This document shows positions 8,629 through 18,266 of a stretch of DNA of 64,000 nt, one piece after another. The stretch is from assembly GCA_965226925.1 (NCBI GenBank), contig CBDDEN010000007.1:62001-126000 (forward strand), in the 5' to 3' direction. The notes beneath the pieces are model-generated. The model worked only from the letters and a program-made list of their open reading frames with translations. It was not told the DNA's origin and did no database searches. A program made the translations under genes and the position numbers. Source of the DNA: CBDDCX01 sp965226925 (lineage in GTDB: Bacteria; Gemmatimonadota; Gemmatimonadetes; Longimicrobiales; Gaopeijiaceae). How positions within the stretch are numbered: position 1 is the first letter of the stretch; the number at the start of each line of letters is the position of its first letter.

Positions 8629-9686
8629 TCGTGGACGCTTCGTGGGGGAAGCCGGCAGCCCGCATCGAGGCTGCCAAAGGTCTAATCACGCTCCTCCGGC
8701 ACCCTTCTTGTGAAGACTCGGACGTTCTCGCCGCCGTGGAGCGGCTGGTCGACGATCCTGCCCCGTCCGTCCGATGGCAGATTGCGTACCGGTTGCTGGT
8801 TCGGTATGCCCACGAACCGGATTGGACTTGGAGGCTGATTGAGCGGATGGCCCGCGATCGTAGTCCGGGGGTGCTGCGGGGGTTGGTGGATCGTCCGCTC
8901 CGCTACCTGAGCTTCGAAGAACCGGCTCGAGTCGCCAAGATCACGATAGGCATACAGCAGGCTGTGGCAGGCACACCCGGTCGGCAGAAGCTGACCAACT
9001 CATGCGGAAATATTCTCGCGAACCTCTTCGTCTGGGGCGGGGATGCGGACGCGTCAGCGGTGATCGACGGGCTTGCTGATGACCCGGTCGCTCACCTTGA
9101 GGAAGTCACTCACCTAGTGGCAGGATTCCGCAAGATTCTGGTGAGTGGTACGGATGATCCTCCAGATCCTGATGCAGACGCTGCCCGCGGGCGAAGTTGG
9201 AGCTTCATCCGGCGAGTGACGCGGGGAGCGTCGGCTGAGTTCCGGCGGGGAGCGGAACGCGAACGGGATCCCCATCGTTCCGCAGAGGACTGGCCCGCCG
9301 ATGAACAGATGAAGGATCTTGCGAGCCTGCTAGACTCTGTGGGTTGGAACATCTACTTCGCTTCGGGTGCGAACGATGGCGACGAGTCCCTCGGCGAGCA
9401 GGCGCTTCGGCGCTTGTACGCCGACTCGGCGGAGGTTGTCGACGAGCTGGCGGACGTCGGGCTGCCGCAGCTCACTCACCACCTATTGCAAGCGCTTGAG
9501 GTCCTCGTCCCTGTCGATCCTCGCGGGGCATTTTTTCGAGTTGCACGCGTTATCCGCGGCGGACGGAAGGGAGGCTATCAGTACGACCAGATGGCGGACG
9601 ATGTGGTAGTGCGAATCGTCGATCGCTATTTGGCTGACTACCGTGAGCTCTTTCAGACCAACGAGGAAGCTCGGCAAAGTCGCTGA
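8629..9686 (+). CDS. C-terminal part of a large helical-repeat protein, 5' truncated
   Basis: About 350 residues in frame up to a TGA at 9684-9686. The upstream part of the frame is ISa sequence, so the true N-terminus is lost. The text shows paired-helix repeats of HEAT type (VERLVDDPAPSVRWQIAYRL, then ERMARDRSPGVLRGLVDRPL), a middle acidic/basic linker (TDDPPDPDADAARGRSW) and more helices. There is no catalytic motif. Repeat domains like this often form the C-terminus of large NTPases, some of them phage-defence proteins, but no NTPase remains here. The cut at 8628 and the transposase stump right after its stop show that both sides are rearranged. Confidence 0.6.
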
Positions 9687-9919
9687 AGACGACCAACGTT
9701 CTCGAATCCGTGAACGCTCAAGCCGAACAGCGCTGTGGGAGAGTCGACCGATGGAGAAACTCGAACCATAAGCAGCGCTGGCTCGCCGCGGCGCTCATCG
9801 ACATCGAGCCTCGGCTCAGGAGGCTACTCGGCTATCGCCACCTCCCGTCGCTCCGTGCCGCGATTCAGAAGGAACTCGGGATCATCCATCCCGATAGCCA
9901 GACTCATGCCGCAGCCTGA
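9687..9919 (+). pseudogene. Mutator/IS256-type transposase, C-terminal stump
   Basis: The frame reads KTTNVLESVNAQAEQ, then RVDRWRNSNHKQRWLAAAL, DIEPRLRRLLGYRHLPSL and ends KELGI plus a short tail. This is the C-terminal end of an IS256-like transposase, in which TTNxLESxN and the RWLAAALLDIE stretch are typical. Everything before the Glu-containing region is missing. It differs from the intact IS256-family copy at 29063. Confidence 0.65.
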
Positions 9920-9965
9920 GCGTCCCGAGGTCACTCGAGTTTCAACTAGCTTTGGGATTGACTCA

Positions 9966-10043
9966 CCTGACCTCCTCGCTGAAAAGCTTCAGACCAGGTC
10001 GATCCTAACATTGCACCTGGTCTCGTTTCAGGGGGTCAGGTCA
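9966..10043 (-). mobile_element. ISa left-end remnant
   Basis: 78 bp matching the outer left end of ISa copy 3 (53470-53547), with few changes and ending GGGGGTCAGGTCA. Together with the right end at 6076 it brackets 6076-10043, but the flanks GGGT and ATGA do not match, so there is no target duplication. Confidence 0.8.
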
Positions 10044-10193
10044 ATGAGGCTAAACAGTCCGAGCTTTTTGACACAGTACAAAAAGGGCACAGAAATAATA
10101 CATTTTTGCTATTGACGAGACGGTTTCAGCGAGCCTAAGGTTTCCGTTGAAATCGCTGCTGGACTCCCATCTTTCGGACATTGAGGAATCCGA

Positions 10194-11699
10194 ATGAGCT
10201 GTCACCGCACCGTCATCCGGCTGTCCTCCGTGCTAGCGGTTGTGGCCTTGGCCAAGGGGTGCGGGGACGGTGACAGCCCTGCCGCGCCTCCAACGCCAGA
10301 GCCCGCCCGCCCGACGACGGTCACGGTGAGCCCGGCCACGCTGAGCTTCACGCCGCCTGGCAGTGTGAGCATCGCACCCGGAGGGGACATCCACCTACGC
10401 GCGACTGTGAAGGATCAGAACGGGCATCCCATAACCGGAGCCGACCTTGCATGGGCGAGCGCGGACACGACAGTCGTCCGGGTGGACTCTTTCGGGCGGG
10501 TGGAGGCGCTGACCCTTGGCTCGACCGAAGTCACCGCGGCGGCTGGCCTGGTGACCGGGCGGTTGCTGATCACCGTAACACATCCGGCATACTTCGGGAC
10601 ACGCTCGACCGGACCCTTCGTCCTGTCGTCGTTAGGTGAGACAAGGCAGCTGACGGCGATTCCATATAACGAGAACGGCCGTGACGTCGTGGGAGCGAAA
10701 ACATCCTGGGAGTCAGGCGATCCTTCGGTGGCGACGGTGGATTCATTGGGCCTGGTGACGGCGGTGAGTAACTCTCGCTACACCGCAACGAGCCAAGGCC
10801 GGGTCCGGACCGGGATCACGGCAACGTCTGGTCCAGTAGCCAAGTACCGGTGGGACATCGAAGTACGCCAAGCCGTCGCAGAAGTCGTGGTGTCGCCCGC
10901 GGCCGATACGATTTGGGGCAGCGGGATCGTGGTGTTGACTGCGGAGTCGTTCGAGGCCAACGGGCATACGGTATACTACGAGAGTCGCAAGGGCGGGATG
11001 CCGACTCGCCGCCCAGTCTCTTTCGTCTGGTCGTCGGATAACCCGCCGGTGGTGCAAGTGGACGATCGCGGGCTCGGAAACCCTCACAGGGTGACGGGTC
11101 TCGCCGAGGGCACAGCGACAATCACTGCTACGACCTACCAAGGGAACGTGGGCTGGCTGGGATCGGGCAGTGGAAGCGCCGAAATCACTGTAGCGATCCC
11201 GTCACCCGAGTCCCGCTACCCCATCCACGTGAACTACCTCGGAGAGGTCCCTGAGGATTTGCGTTGGGGGATGGAAGCCGCCGCCGCAACGTGGGGTCTG
11301 ATCTTGGCTCCGACCGAAGCCGCGCCATTCGAGTTCGACCAAGCATGGAGTGGCTACGGGAATATCTGGAGCGATATGGAAGCGTTCGAGGCCGGTGACG
11401 TATTGGCGCCCGGCTTGCACCTGTACGTCGTAGAAAACTCTTCCCGACGGGGTGTCTGGGGATGGGCAGGACCAGCCGGCGCGAGCCAACTCGGAACGTC
11501 GGATGTACCTATGGACCCTGTGGGCGTGATCGCCTTGAACGGGGAAGTATTCCATAAATTGAAGGACGTGATCATGGAGACACAACCGCACATGGCGGAC
11601 TACTTCCAGCAAGTGCACGAAATAGCGATGCACGAGATCGCCCACGTGCTCGGAATCGGCACAAGCGATAGGTGGCTCGAGTGGCTCAGGGTCCCCTGA
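10194..11699 (+). CDS. Ig-repeat lipoprotein metalloprotease, cut by ISb
   Basis: It begins MSCHRTVIRLSSVLAVVALA and a lipobox AKGC, followed by the low-complexity linker GDGDSPAAPPTPEP. Three BIG2-type Ig-like domains follow at about residues 40-330 (repeated motifs SWESGDPSVATVDSLGLVTA and the like). The C-terminal domain ends in MHEIAHVLGIGTSDRW, an HExxHxxGxG zinc site of the leishmanolysin/metzincin type. The protein stops at 501 residues because the TGA at 11697-11699 is the first three bases of ISb copy 1, so the third zinc ligand region and the tail are lost. GAGGAA sits before the ATG as a ribosome site. It is probably a surface protein that no longer has a full active site. Confidence 0.8.
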   Translation: MSCHRTVIRLSSVLAVVALAKGCGDGDSPAAPPTPEPARPTTVTVSPATLSFTPPGSVSIAPGGDIHLRATVKDQNGHPITGADLAWASADTTVVRVDSFGRVEALTLGSTEVTAAAGLVTGRLLITVTHPAYFGTRSTGPFVLSSLGETRQLTAIPYNENGRDVVGAKTSWESGDPSVATVDSLGLVTAVSNSRYTATSQGRVRTGITATSGPVAKYRWDIEVRQAVAEVVVSPAADTIWGSGIVVLTAESFEANGHTVYYESRKGGMPTRRPVSFVWSSDNPPVVQVDDRGLGNPHRVTGLAEGTATITATTYQGNVGWLGSGSGSAEITVAIPSPESRYPIHVNYLGEVPEDLRWGMEAAAATWGLILAPTEAAPFEFDQAWSGYGNIWSDMEAFEAGDVLAPGLHLYVVENSSRRGVWGWAGPAGASQLGTSDVPMDPVGVIALNGEVFHKLKDVIMETQPHMADYFQQVHEIAMHEIAHVLGIGTSDRWLEWLRVP

Positions 11700-12966
11700 C
11701 GTGACCCCCTGAAACGAGACCGAAGTTGATGTTAGGATGCGGCTTTGGTCGCAGCTATCAGGGAGGAGGTCAGAATGAGTAGGAGACGACACACGCCGGA
11801 GCAGATCATCACGGCATTGAGAGAGGCGGAGGTGGGTCTGGCGAACGGCAAAACGGTGGCGATGGTGAGCCGGGAGTTGGGGATCAGCGAGCAGACGTAC
11901 TACCGGTGGAGGCAGGAGTTCGGGGGGATGAAGGTGGATCAAGCTCGACGCTTCAAGGAGCTGGAGAAGGAGAACGCACGGCTAAAGCGAGCGGTGGCGA
12001 ACCTGACGGTGGACAAGCTGATCCTGGAGGAAGCGACCAAGGGAAACTTCTGAGCCCCGAGCGCCGACGCAGGTGCGTGATGCATGTACGTCAGCGACTC
12101 GGGGCGAGTGAACGTCACGCGTGTCACGTACTGGGTCAGCCGCGCTCGACGCAGCGCCGGGTGAAGAAGCTACCTGGCGACGAGGAGGCGCTACGCACGG
12201 ACGTGATACGGTTGGCGAGCCGGTTCGGCAGGTACGGGTATCGCCAGATCACGAACCTGCTGCGTATCGAGGGCTGGGAGGTGAACCACAAGCGTGTGGA
12301 GCGTATCTGGAGGCAGGAGGGGCTGAAAGTGCCCAGACGGCAACCGAAACGGGGTCGGTTGTGGCTCAACGATGGCTCGTGCATCCGGCTCAGGCCACTG
12401 CACAAGAATCACGTGTGGTCCTACGACTTCGTAAGCACGAGGACCCATGACGGCCGTGCGCTGAAGCTTCTGACCGTGCTCGACGAGTACACGCGGCAGT
12501 GTCTGGCGATCAAGGTCGGTCGAAAGACTCGAGCTCACGACGTTCTCGAGGTGCTCACCGATCTCTTCGCTCGGCACGGTCCGCCCGAGCATCTGCGCTC
12601 GGACAACGGGCCAGAGTTCACGGCGAAACTGGTGCGGAGATGGCTGGCCAGGCTGCGGGTCCAGACCCTCTACATCGCGCCGGGCAGTCCGTGGGAGAAC
12701 GGCTACAACGAGAGCTTCAACGGCAAACTGAGAGACGAGTTCTTGAACGGAGAGATCTTCTACACACTGCCCGAGGCGACGGTACTCGTCGAGCAGTGGA
12801 GGCGGCTGTACAATACCGTCCGACCCCATCGTGCCCACGGCGGACTACCCCCCGCCCCAGAGACGATAAAACCATCGCCCTGGTTCCTCAGGATGCCCCA
12901 ACTCCAGGGACCACCGATGGCTCGGGGTCTAACATAGGAAGTGGTACCGCAACTGGGGGCACCTCA
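11697..12966 (+). mobile_element. ISb copy 1, IS3 family (IS407 group)
   Basis: 1270 bp from TGACGTGACCCCC to GGGGGCACCTCA; the ends are imperfect inverted repeats (TGACGTG against TGAGGTG). There is no target duplication: the left flank is CCCC and the right flank is CATA. The left flank is a protease gene and the right flank is a stump of another gene, so the copy sits at a rearrangement joint. Confidence 0.92.
11775..12937 (+). CDS. ISb transposase OrfAB (copy 1)
   Basis: OrfA runs 11775-12053: HTH (TPEQIITALREAEVGLANGK, SRELGISEQTYYRWRQEFGG) and a coiled coil. OrfB is in the -1 frame to 12937: DDE core with HVWSYDF (Asp), LRSDNGPEFTAKL (Asp) and GSPWENGYNESFNGKLRDEF (Glu). The frames are joined at the heptamer GGGAAAC (12041-12047), a canonical X-XXY-YYZ slip site placed two codons before the OrfA stop. 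A -1 slip gives KGKLLSPERRRRC, the expected join. GGAGGAGGT lies before the ATG. Confidence 0.92.
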
Positions 12967-13126
12967 CATAGGCGTCGAGGCCAAAATCTTTCTTTCGCGG
13001 GTGGGCGAGAAGTTCGCGCCAGCGCTTCTTTCCGAGTACTACCGCCAGCCCCTGAAAACGCATCCCCTCTTCTTGGGAAATGATCTCATCAAGAGCTTTT
13101 TCGATGTCAATTCTCAGAATGGCCAT
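12967..13126 (-). pseudogene. N-terminal stump of an unknown protein, cut by ISb copy 1
   Basis: From the ATG at 13126 the frame reads MAILRIDIEKALDEIISQEE, GMRFQGLAVVLGKKRW and ELLAHPRKKDFGLDAYV, then runs into the IS. This resembles the first 50 residues of large proteins that start with a restriction-endonuclease-like domain and continue with an NTPase, some of them in anti-phage systems. That comparison is from memory and needs a search. The remainder is not on the other side of the IS. Confidence 0.45.
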
Positions 13127-13306
13127 TCAGAGTGCTGCTCTATCAGTTGGCGGAATCTGGCGGAACATGGCACGGCTGGCTCGGCAACCCCTGTCGAGGC
13201 TGGTAGCGGACCGTGCACTGCAGGAAGAATTTGATCCAGAAGCTCCTCGAGTACATCGAGCGGTCCGCTGAACCGTAACGGGCGCGCCACCACCCGCCAG
13301 TCTCCG

Positions 13307-14002
13307 TCACCACCGACGCGTCCACCATCCGCAGGGTCTCTCCATTATGCGGGGGCAGGCCCTCAGCATCCACGCGGGCATCTCTTGGGCCGTCACGTCA
13401 TTCCAGAGAGTGCCGTCACACACTTCACCCGTCCACCCGCAACGATCAGGCGCGTAAGTTATCGATCTTATCGATACGCTTTGCCTGAGATAGTCTTCCC
13501 GTTGTTTCGCGTCCCATTCCTCAAATTCTCCCTGGGATGGAGGTTCGGGGCGCGGCCATATTTCCCACAAGCTCACGTCTACAACATCGGGCATGTCTCC
13601 ACCCAGTTGGATCTCCATGGCCGCACGCATTAACGCCTCTACTACTCGGGCAGGGTCCGTCTCCGGTGTAGTCACATCGGCTGATATCCGTGACCGGATC
13701 GTCCCGAACGAAAAGTCGCTCACTTCATGGATCACGTATTCCGCCGATCCCGCTAGTAAATCTTCGGATGTCAGTACATCGCCTGGATCCGTGGCTTCCA
13801 CAGATGCTTCCACAGGCGCGATTGGCTGCACGACGGTCACATCGGTGTCGTTCGTATTTGGACCTGTCGAGATACTGACGAGGAAAAGAAAAACGAACAA
13901 ACAGGCTACTGCCCTTTTCCTGGTGGAGAGTCCGATTCGAGGGATGGGGCGGACTATGGCCGCCAGAGACACGAGAAGAGCTAAGAACGCAAGGACAGAC
14001 AT
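13307..14002 (-). CDS. Hypothetical two-helix membrane protein with extracytoplasmic domain
   Basis: I chose the ATG at 14002 because CCGGAGGTG stands just before it; the 21 upstream residues in frame look non-coding. Two hydrophobic helices (residues 1-20 and about 30-45) flank a basic PRIGLSTRKR loop, then a soluble domain of about 180 residues rich in acidic residues with no known motif. The last 15 residues (CPRIMERPCGWWTRRW) look unlike the rest, and the end may be altered. A perfect 8-bp hairpin (CCCGGCGC/GCGCCGGG, 14029-14052) lies in the leader. Divergent from the gene at 14180. Confidence 0.5.
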   Translation of the reverse strand: MSVLAFLALLVSLAAIVRPIPRIGLSTRKRAVACLFVFLFLVSISTGPNTNDTDVTVVQPIAPVEASVEATDPGDVLTSEDLLAGSAEYVIHEVSDFSFGTIRSRISADVTTPETDPARVVEALMRAAMEIQLGGDMPDVVDVSLWEIWPRPEPPSQGEFEEWDAKQREDYLRQSVSIRSITYAPDRCGWTGEVCDGTLWNDVTAQEMPAWMLRACPRIMERPCGWWTRRW

Positions 14003-14179
14003 GGGGACACCTCCGGGTTGGGGAGGGTCCCGGCGCTCGCAATGGCGCCGGGCCATTGCAAACAATCTCTCGGAGAGAGGAAAGTCCCCGCCTATTCGCC
14101 CAGGCGCGGGGAGCTACCCCGGCCAGGCACCCTAACTCTCCCGCCCCGTTCGTGCAATTAAGTCTGCTAGCATGGGGGG

Positions 14180-14605
14180 ATGGACGGCATTGCGGAATGG
14201 GCGAGGAATCTCGTGTGGGATGAACTCGTGGTCTTGGCTTTCCGCTATCTGGTCGTCTCGGGTGTCGCTCTCATGATAGGGACCCTCCTTTTCGGTCGTC
14301 GATATAAGAGCCGGATACGAAGCCTGGAAGAGCAGGTTGCTCGGATCCAGAAACGCCCACAATACGAAATAGACAAGGTTTCTGTCTTACACACGCCCGG
14401 TCGAGAAGGGATGTGGCAAGAAACACAATTTACCCTGAAGCAGGGCTTAACATATCGCCTGCAATTCGAGGATCAGGGACGCGAGAAGGTGCTGGAGCCA
14501 CTTGGCTGGACGAGATGCAGGGCCCGTCCTAGCTTGTCTCCACAGCGGCCTCTTGACCCGGGCGCAGTGGACGAGGTTTCTGGGTTGCCGCCCCCGGGGG
14601 GATGA
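14180..14605 (+). CDS. Hypothetical membrane-anchored protein
   Basis: 141 residues with one N-terminal membrane helix (VVLAFRYLVVSGVALMIGTL), a basic flank, a short coiled coil (IRSLEEQVARIQKR) and a cytoplasmic domain with WQETQFTLKQGLTYRLQFED. The last 35 residues are proline- and arginine-rich and may reflect a frame slip near 14500. The function is not recognisable. GGGGGG precedes the ATG. Confidence 0.5.
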   Translation: MDGIAEWARNLVWDELVVLAFRYLVVSGVALMIGTLLFGRRYKSRIRSLEEQVARIQKRPQYEIDKVSVLHTPGREGMWQETQFTLKQGLTYRLQFEDQGREKVLEPLGWTRCRARPSLSPQRPLDPGAVDEVSGLPPPGG

Positions 14606-14680
14606 CCATGTTCACACCAGCACGCCGTACTGGGCCTGAACGTCAGCGTCCGTGGCGGCCAGCTGTGAGAAGGTGACCAA

Positions 14681-15133
14681 ATGAGATACCTGCACCTACT
14701 CGTGGCCGTGCTGCTCGCGGCGCCATTGGCGGCTCAAGACCTTCCCGCACCTGGCGACCACAGGCAGGCCGTCGAGCGTGCTACCGGACTCTACAGCGAA
14801 GCCATGACCGCCGTGTCGGCGTCGATTGCGGCTATCCAAGCAGATGACTCCTTGATGCTTCGGTTTGCCGTGGGACAGTATCGCCGCGTGATGACCTACT
14901 TGACGGTTTGGCATGGACGCGCGTGCTGGAAGGCCGACTACGAAGGAGCCAACGTCGCCTACCCGCAACAGGCTGTCATGGGAGAAGTGCTCGTCACATG
15001 GGGCGTGGCCCGAGACCTCACAACCGGAACCGACAGAGAAGCTCTGCGAGCAACATTGGTCCAGTCTCTACAGGTCCACGCCCGGATGTTGGTCGAGACG
15101 AGTCAAGAAATGCTGAACAAATGTACCCCATGA
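14681..15133 (+). CDS. Secreted hypothetical protein
   Basis: 150 residues. A clear signal peptide (MRYLHLLVAVLLAAPLAAQD, cleavage after AAQ or nearby) is followed by an all-helical domain with two Cys (ACWKADY and NKCTP), which could form a disulfide. GAGAAGGTGACC is the ribosome site. No family is recognised. It is likely periplasmic. Confidence 0.65.
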   Translation: MRYLHLLVAVLLAAPLAAQDLPAPGDHRQAVERATGLYSEAMTAVSASIAAIQADDSLMLRFAVGQYRRVMTYLTVWHGRACWKADYEGANVAYPQQAVMGEVLVTWGVARDLTTGTDREALRATLVQSLQVHARMLVETSQEMLNKCTP

Positions 15134-15790
15134 GACGGGTCTATGAGCACCGCGCTATCGATTGCCGCAGAGATCATGAAATCATGAATGCCCGCGAAGT
15201 ACAAGAAGGCCCTGAAGGCTGACATACCTGGGTACGACTCCGGAACAAGTTGCCGAGGCCGCGCTCCGGCATCGCCCTGCTTGCGGGCAATCAGCTCGGC
15301 TTCAGTACCAGTCGCCCTCGGTGTCCCTCTTGAGGGCACGAGCGAGCTGGGGATCGCCCTCGCCGCGACGGTCAAGATCCCCGAGCGCGGCAGCGGCGGA
15401 GGTGTTGCCAATCGCCAAGCCCTGTGACCAATTCGCGAAGAACGTTGCTCAGCGACTGTCGGCAGATTTGGTAGCGGCAGGTGTGAGTCAGGCCATGGTT
15501 ACTCGTTCGTGCTCGGCTAGGATCCGGAGAGGGCGCGGTCGATGAACTGCCCCAGATAGAACGCACTCTGACCGACCGCGATCCAGGTTTTCCCCAGGCG
15601 CTCCGGGAGCAGCTCGAGGGCGTCCGCTGGCGAAGCCTGATCCGCCTCTAGCACATCGCTGGAACCCCTGGGACATCGCCTCTTTGCCCGTTGTTGACAC
15701 GGCCTGAAGCGGGCTCGTCAATGTACAGGTATGGAGATTTTGGCGGCCCTGGGTTCCCAGCGCCAAGCGACGAGATGGTTTAGCGGACGG
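15134..15790. other. Gap with doubtful short frames
   Basis: An open frame at 15188-15427 (79 residues) has no motif and no ribosome site. The stretch before the duplicated block at 15791 looks like remnants only. A better candidate on the minus strand is listed separately. Confidence 0.3.
15517..15654 (-). pseudogene. Possible gene fragment, about 45 residues
   Basis: From a GTG at 15654 the frame reads VLEADQASPADALELLPERL, GKTWIAVGQSAFYLGQFIDR and ALSGS before a TAG. The composition looks protein-like, and frame usage is better than in the overlapping frames. The family is unknown, and the 5' part is not recognisable. Confidence 0.3.
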
Positions 15791-15892
15791 GAGCCAGCCT
15801 ACCCTTTGGGGCCACGCTTCGCGGGGTCCCCGGCAGGGGCTGGCGGGGGGCTGTGCCCCCTCTAACCCCCCCCCCCACGGCAACGGCACATC

Positions 15893-16045
15893 ATGGGCGC
15901 TGGACGCGACGTGTGGGTGAAGATCCGCGCCAGCGAGGTGGAGCGCGCCGCGTGGCACGCCAAGGCACGCTCCGCAGGGTTGACGCTGTCGGATCTGGTG
16001 CGCCGGTCGGTTGGCCGGGGTAGCTGTGTTCTAGCGGGAACTTGA
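15893..16045 (+). CDS. Small MobC/ribbon-helix-helix-like protein (copy 1)
   Basis: 50 residues: GRDVWVKIRASEVERAAWHA, then KARSAGLTLSDLVRRS. This is the short helix-strand pattern of MobC-like relaxosome accessory or RHH DNA-binding proteins, in which V-x-I-R-x-S/T and the closing S-D-L-V-R-R are typical. It has no clear ribosome site. The second copy has CTG in place of this ATG, so the real start may be the GTG of VWVKIR in both. Confidence 0.5.
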   Translation: MGAGRDVWVKIRASEVERAAWHAKARSAGLTLSDLVRRSVGRGSCVLAGT

Positions 16046-16338
16046 ACGGAGTACCGGGCGACTCCGAGGTCCCGCAGAAGGGAGGATTCCAGATGCCCAG
16101 AGGGATGGGCAGGATTGGCAGCTACTTACGGCGATCTTGCGTCTCAACGTTCGTATCTTCCGAACGAGGCGGTCCCACGATGATGATTCTCTGATACAGC
16201 CTTCAAGCGGCGAGAGGCCACCAGCATCCTGGGGCAACGTCAAGCCGTTGACACCGTTTAGCCTTTGTGCTAGCCCGTGTCACATTCGTCCGGACGGGGT
16301 GAGCGTGATCCCCCTGGGGGCGTTTGGGCCGTAGACCC

Positions 16339-16714
16339 TCAGTTCCCCGCCGACGAGGGCGGCACGATCCCGTTGATGCGCATGTAGGTGACCAGGTTCC
16401 CGTAGTGCTCGTAGTTGTGCATCGAATTGAACGCGAGCACGCCGCCGACAGCCATGTCGCCGCCGAAGAAGCTGACTGTCATCGCCGCCTGCTCATCGGT
16501 AATGGAGGCGTACACGGCGTCGCAGTAGGCGAACGCGTCGGCGAGAGCGGCGGTGATCTGGGCCTTGGTGGTGGCGGTCTCTTCCAGGTTCTCCGACATC
16601 GGGTTGTCCTGGCCGGAAGCGGCCGAACAGAAGGCGTACTGGGAGTTGGCCACGTGAGCCAGAATCTGCCCGAGGGTGCGCACTTCGTCCGTGGGCCGGA
16701 AGTCGTAGAGGTCG
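16339..16714 (-). pseudogene. DinB-family gene, 3' part only
   Basis: It matches residues from about 50 to the end of the complete gene at 26638-27159, with one change (YASITDEQ for YASMTDEQ). The 5' part, including the signal peptide, was lost where ISb copy 2 begins at 16715. Confidence 0.85.
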
Positions 16715-17984
16715 TGACGTGACCCCCTGAAACGAGACCGAAGTTGATGTTAGGATGCGGCTTTGGTCGCAGCTATCAGGGAGGAGGTCAGAATGAGTAG
16801 GAGACGACACACGCCGGAGCAGATCATCACGGCATTGAGAGAGGCGGAGGTGGGTCTGGCGAACGGCAAAACGGTGGCGATGGTGAGCCGGGAGTTGGGG
16901 ATCAGCGAGCAGACGTACTACCGGTGGAGGCAGGAGTTCGGGGGGATGAAGGTGGATCAAGCTCGACGCTTCAAGGAGCTGGAGAAGGAGAACGCACGGC
17001 TAAAGCGAGCGGTGGCGAACCTGACGGTGGACAAGCTGATCCTGGAGGAAGCGACCAAGGGAAACTTCTGAGCCCCGAGCGCCGACGCAGGTGCGTGATG
17101 CATGTACGTCAGCGACTCGGGGCGAGTGAACGTCACGCGTGTCACGTACTGGGTCAGCCGCGCTCGACGCAGCGCCGGGTGAAGAAGCTACCTGGCGACG
17201 AGGAGGCGCTACGCACGGACGTGATACGGTTGGCGAGCCGGTTCGGCAGGTACGGGTATCGCCAGATCACGAACCTGCTGCGTATCGAGGGCTGGGAGGT
17301 GAACCACAAGCGTGTGGAGCGTATCTGGAGGCAGGAGGGGCTGAAAGTGCCCAGACGGCAACCGAAACGGGGTCGGTTGTGGCTCAACGATGGCTCGTGC
17401 ATCCGGCTCAGGCCACTGCACAAGAATCACGTGTGGTCCTACGACTTCGTAAGCACGAGGACCCATGACGGCCGTGCGCTGAAGCTTCTGACCGTGCTCG
17501 ACGAGTACACGCGGCAGTGTCTGGCGATCAAGGTCGGTCGAAAGACTCGAGCTCACGACGTTCTCGAGGTGCTCACCGATCTCTTCGCTCGGCACGGTCC
17601 GCCCGAGCATCTGCGCTCGGACAACGGGCCAGAGTTCACGGCGAAACTGGTGCGGAGATGGCTGGCCAGGCTGCGGGTCCAGACCCTCTACATCGCGCCG
17701 GGCAGTCCGTGGGAGAACGGCTACAACGAGAGCTTCAACGGCAAACTGAGAGACGAGTTCTTGAACGGAGAGATCTTCTACACACTGCCCGAGGCAACGG
17801 TACTCGTCGAGCAGTGGAGGCGGCTGTACAATACCGTCCGACCCCATCGTGCCCACGGCGGACTACCCCCCGCCCCAGAGACGATAAAACCATCGCCCTG
17901 GTTCCTCAGGATGCCCCAACTCCAGGGACCACCGATGGCTCGGGGTCTAACATAGGAAGTGGTACCGCAACTGGGGGCACCTCA
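16715..17984 (+). mobile_element. ISb copy 2
   Basis: 1270 bp, almost identical to copy 1 (one substitution seen in orfB, GAGGCAACGG for GAGGCGACGG). The flanks GTCG and CATC do not match. The left flank is the DinB stump, the right flank the stump of another gene. Confidence 0.92.
16793..17955 (+). CDS. ISb transposase OrfAB (copy 2)
   Basis: OrfA 16793-17071 and the -1 frame to 17955, with the slip heptamer GGGAAAC intact at 17059-17065. All catalytic motifs are as in copy 1, so it should be able to make a full transposase. Confidence 0.92.
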
Positions 17985-18066
17985 CATCCCCGAGCAGCCC
18001 ACTGACCGCTCGAAGGAGCCCGTATTTTGCGAAGTCCCCTATATCTCCGACGTATCGATCCTGCAC
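17985..18066 (-). pseudogene. N-terminal stump of a conserved hypothetical protein
   Basis: From a GTG at 18066 the frame reads VQDRYVGDIGDFAKYGLLRA then VSGLLGDV, before the ISb end. MQxRYVGDxGDFxKYGLLRxL is the characteristic start of a widespread bacterial protein of unknown function. Only 27 residues remain. Confidence 0.55.
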
Positions 18067-18266
18067 TCTGCTGGGCGGTCCCCTGTCCTGTCCCGGCTGG
18101 GTTTCGAGGAAGCCGTCGGTCTCTCTCCTCTCCCGACAAACGGCATCCAAAGGTAATACGGCGATGCGCTACACTGTAGTCACGCGTCCGCTCCCCTCTC
18201 TGCCAACGTACGTGAGACACGGAGCACGCAAAGAATTAGAGTAGGGCGAAGGCAGAGAAAACGAAC

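Larger units (their letters stand above)
15791..16714. repeat. Segmental duplication, copy 1 (about 0.92 kb)
   Basis: Nearly identical to 26094-27013. The two copies differ by a few substitutions and small indels in a C-run. Copy 1 is cut exactly at the left end of ISb copy 2, whereas copy 2 continues through the DinB gene. Confidence 0.9.

Noticed and set aside
10044..10193. Small RNA gene before the Ig-repeat protease
   Set aside because: AT-rich leader with no stable stem or terminator; most simply a promoter region.
12191..12838. 215-codon frames antisense to each ISb orfB (also at 17209, 40946, 43838)
   Set aside because: They repeat with every IS copy, have no motif, and arise from codon bias of the transposase on the other strand.
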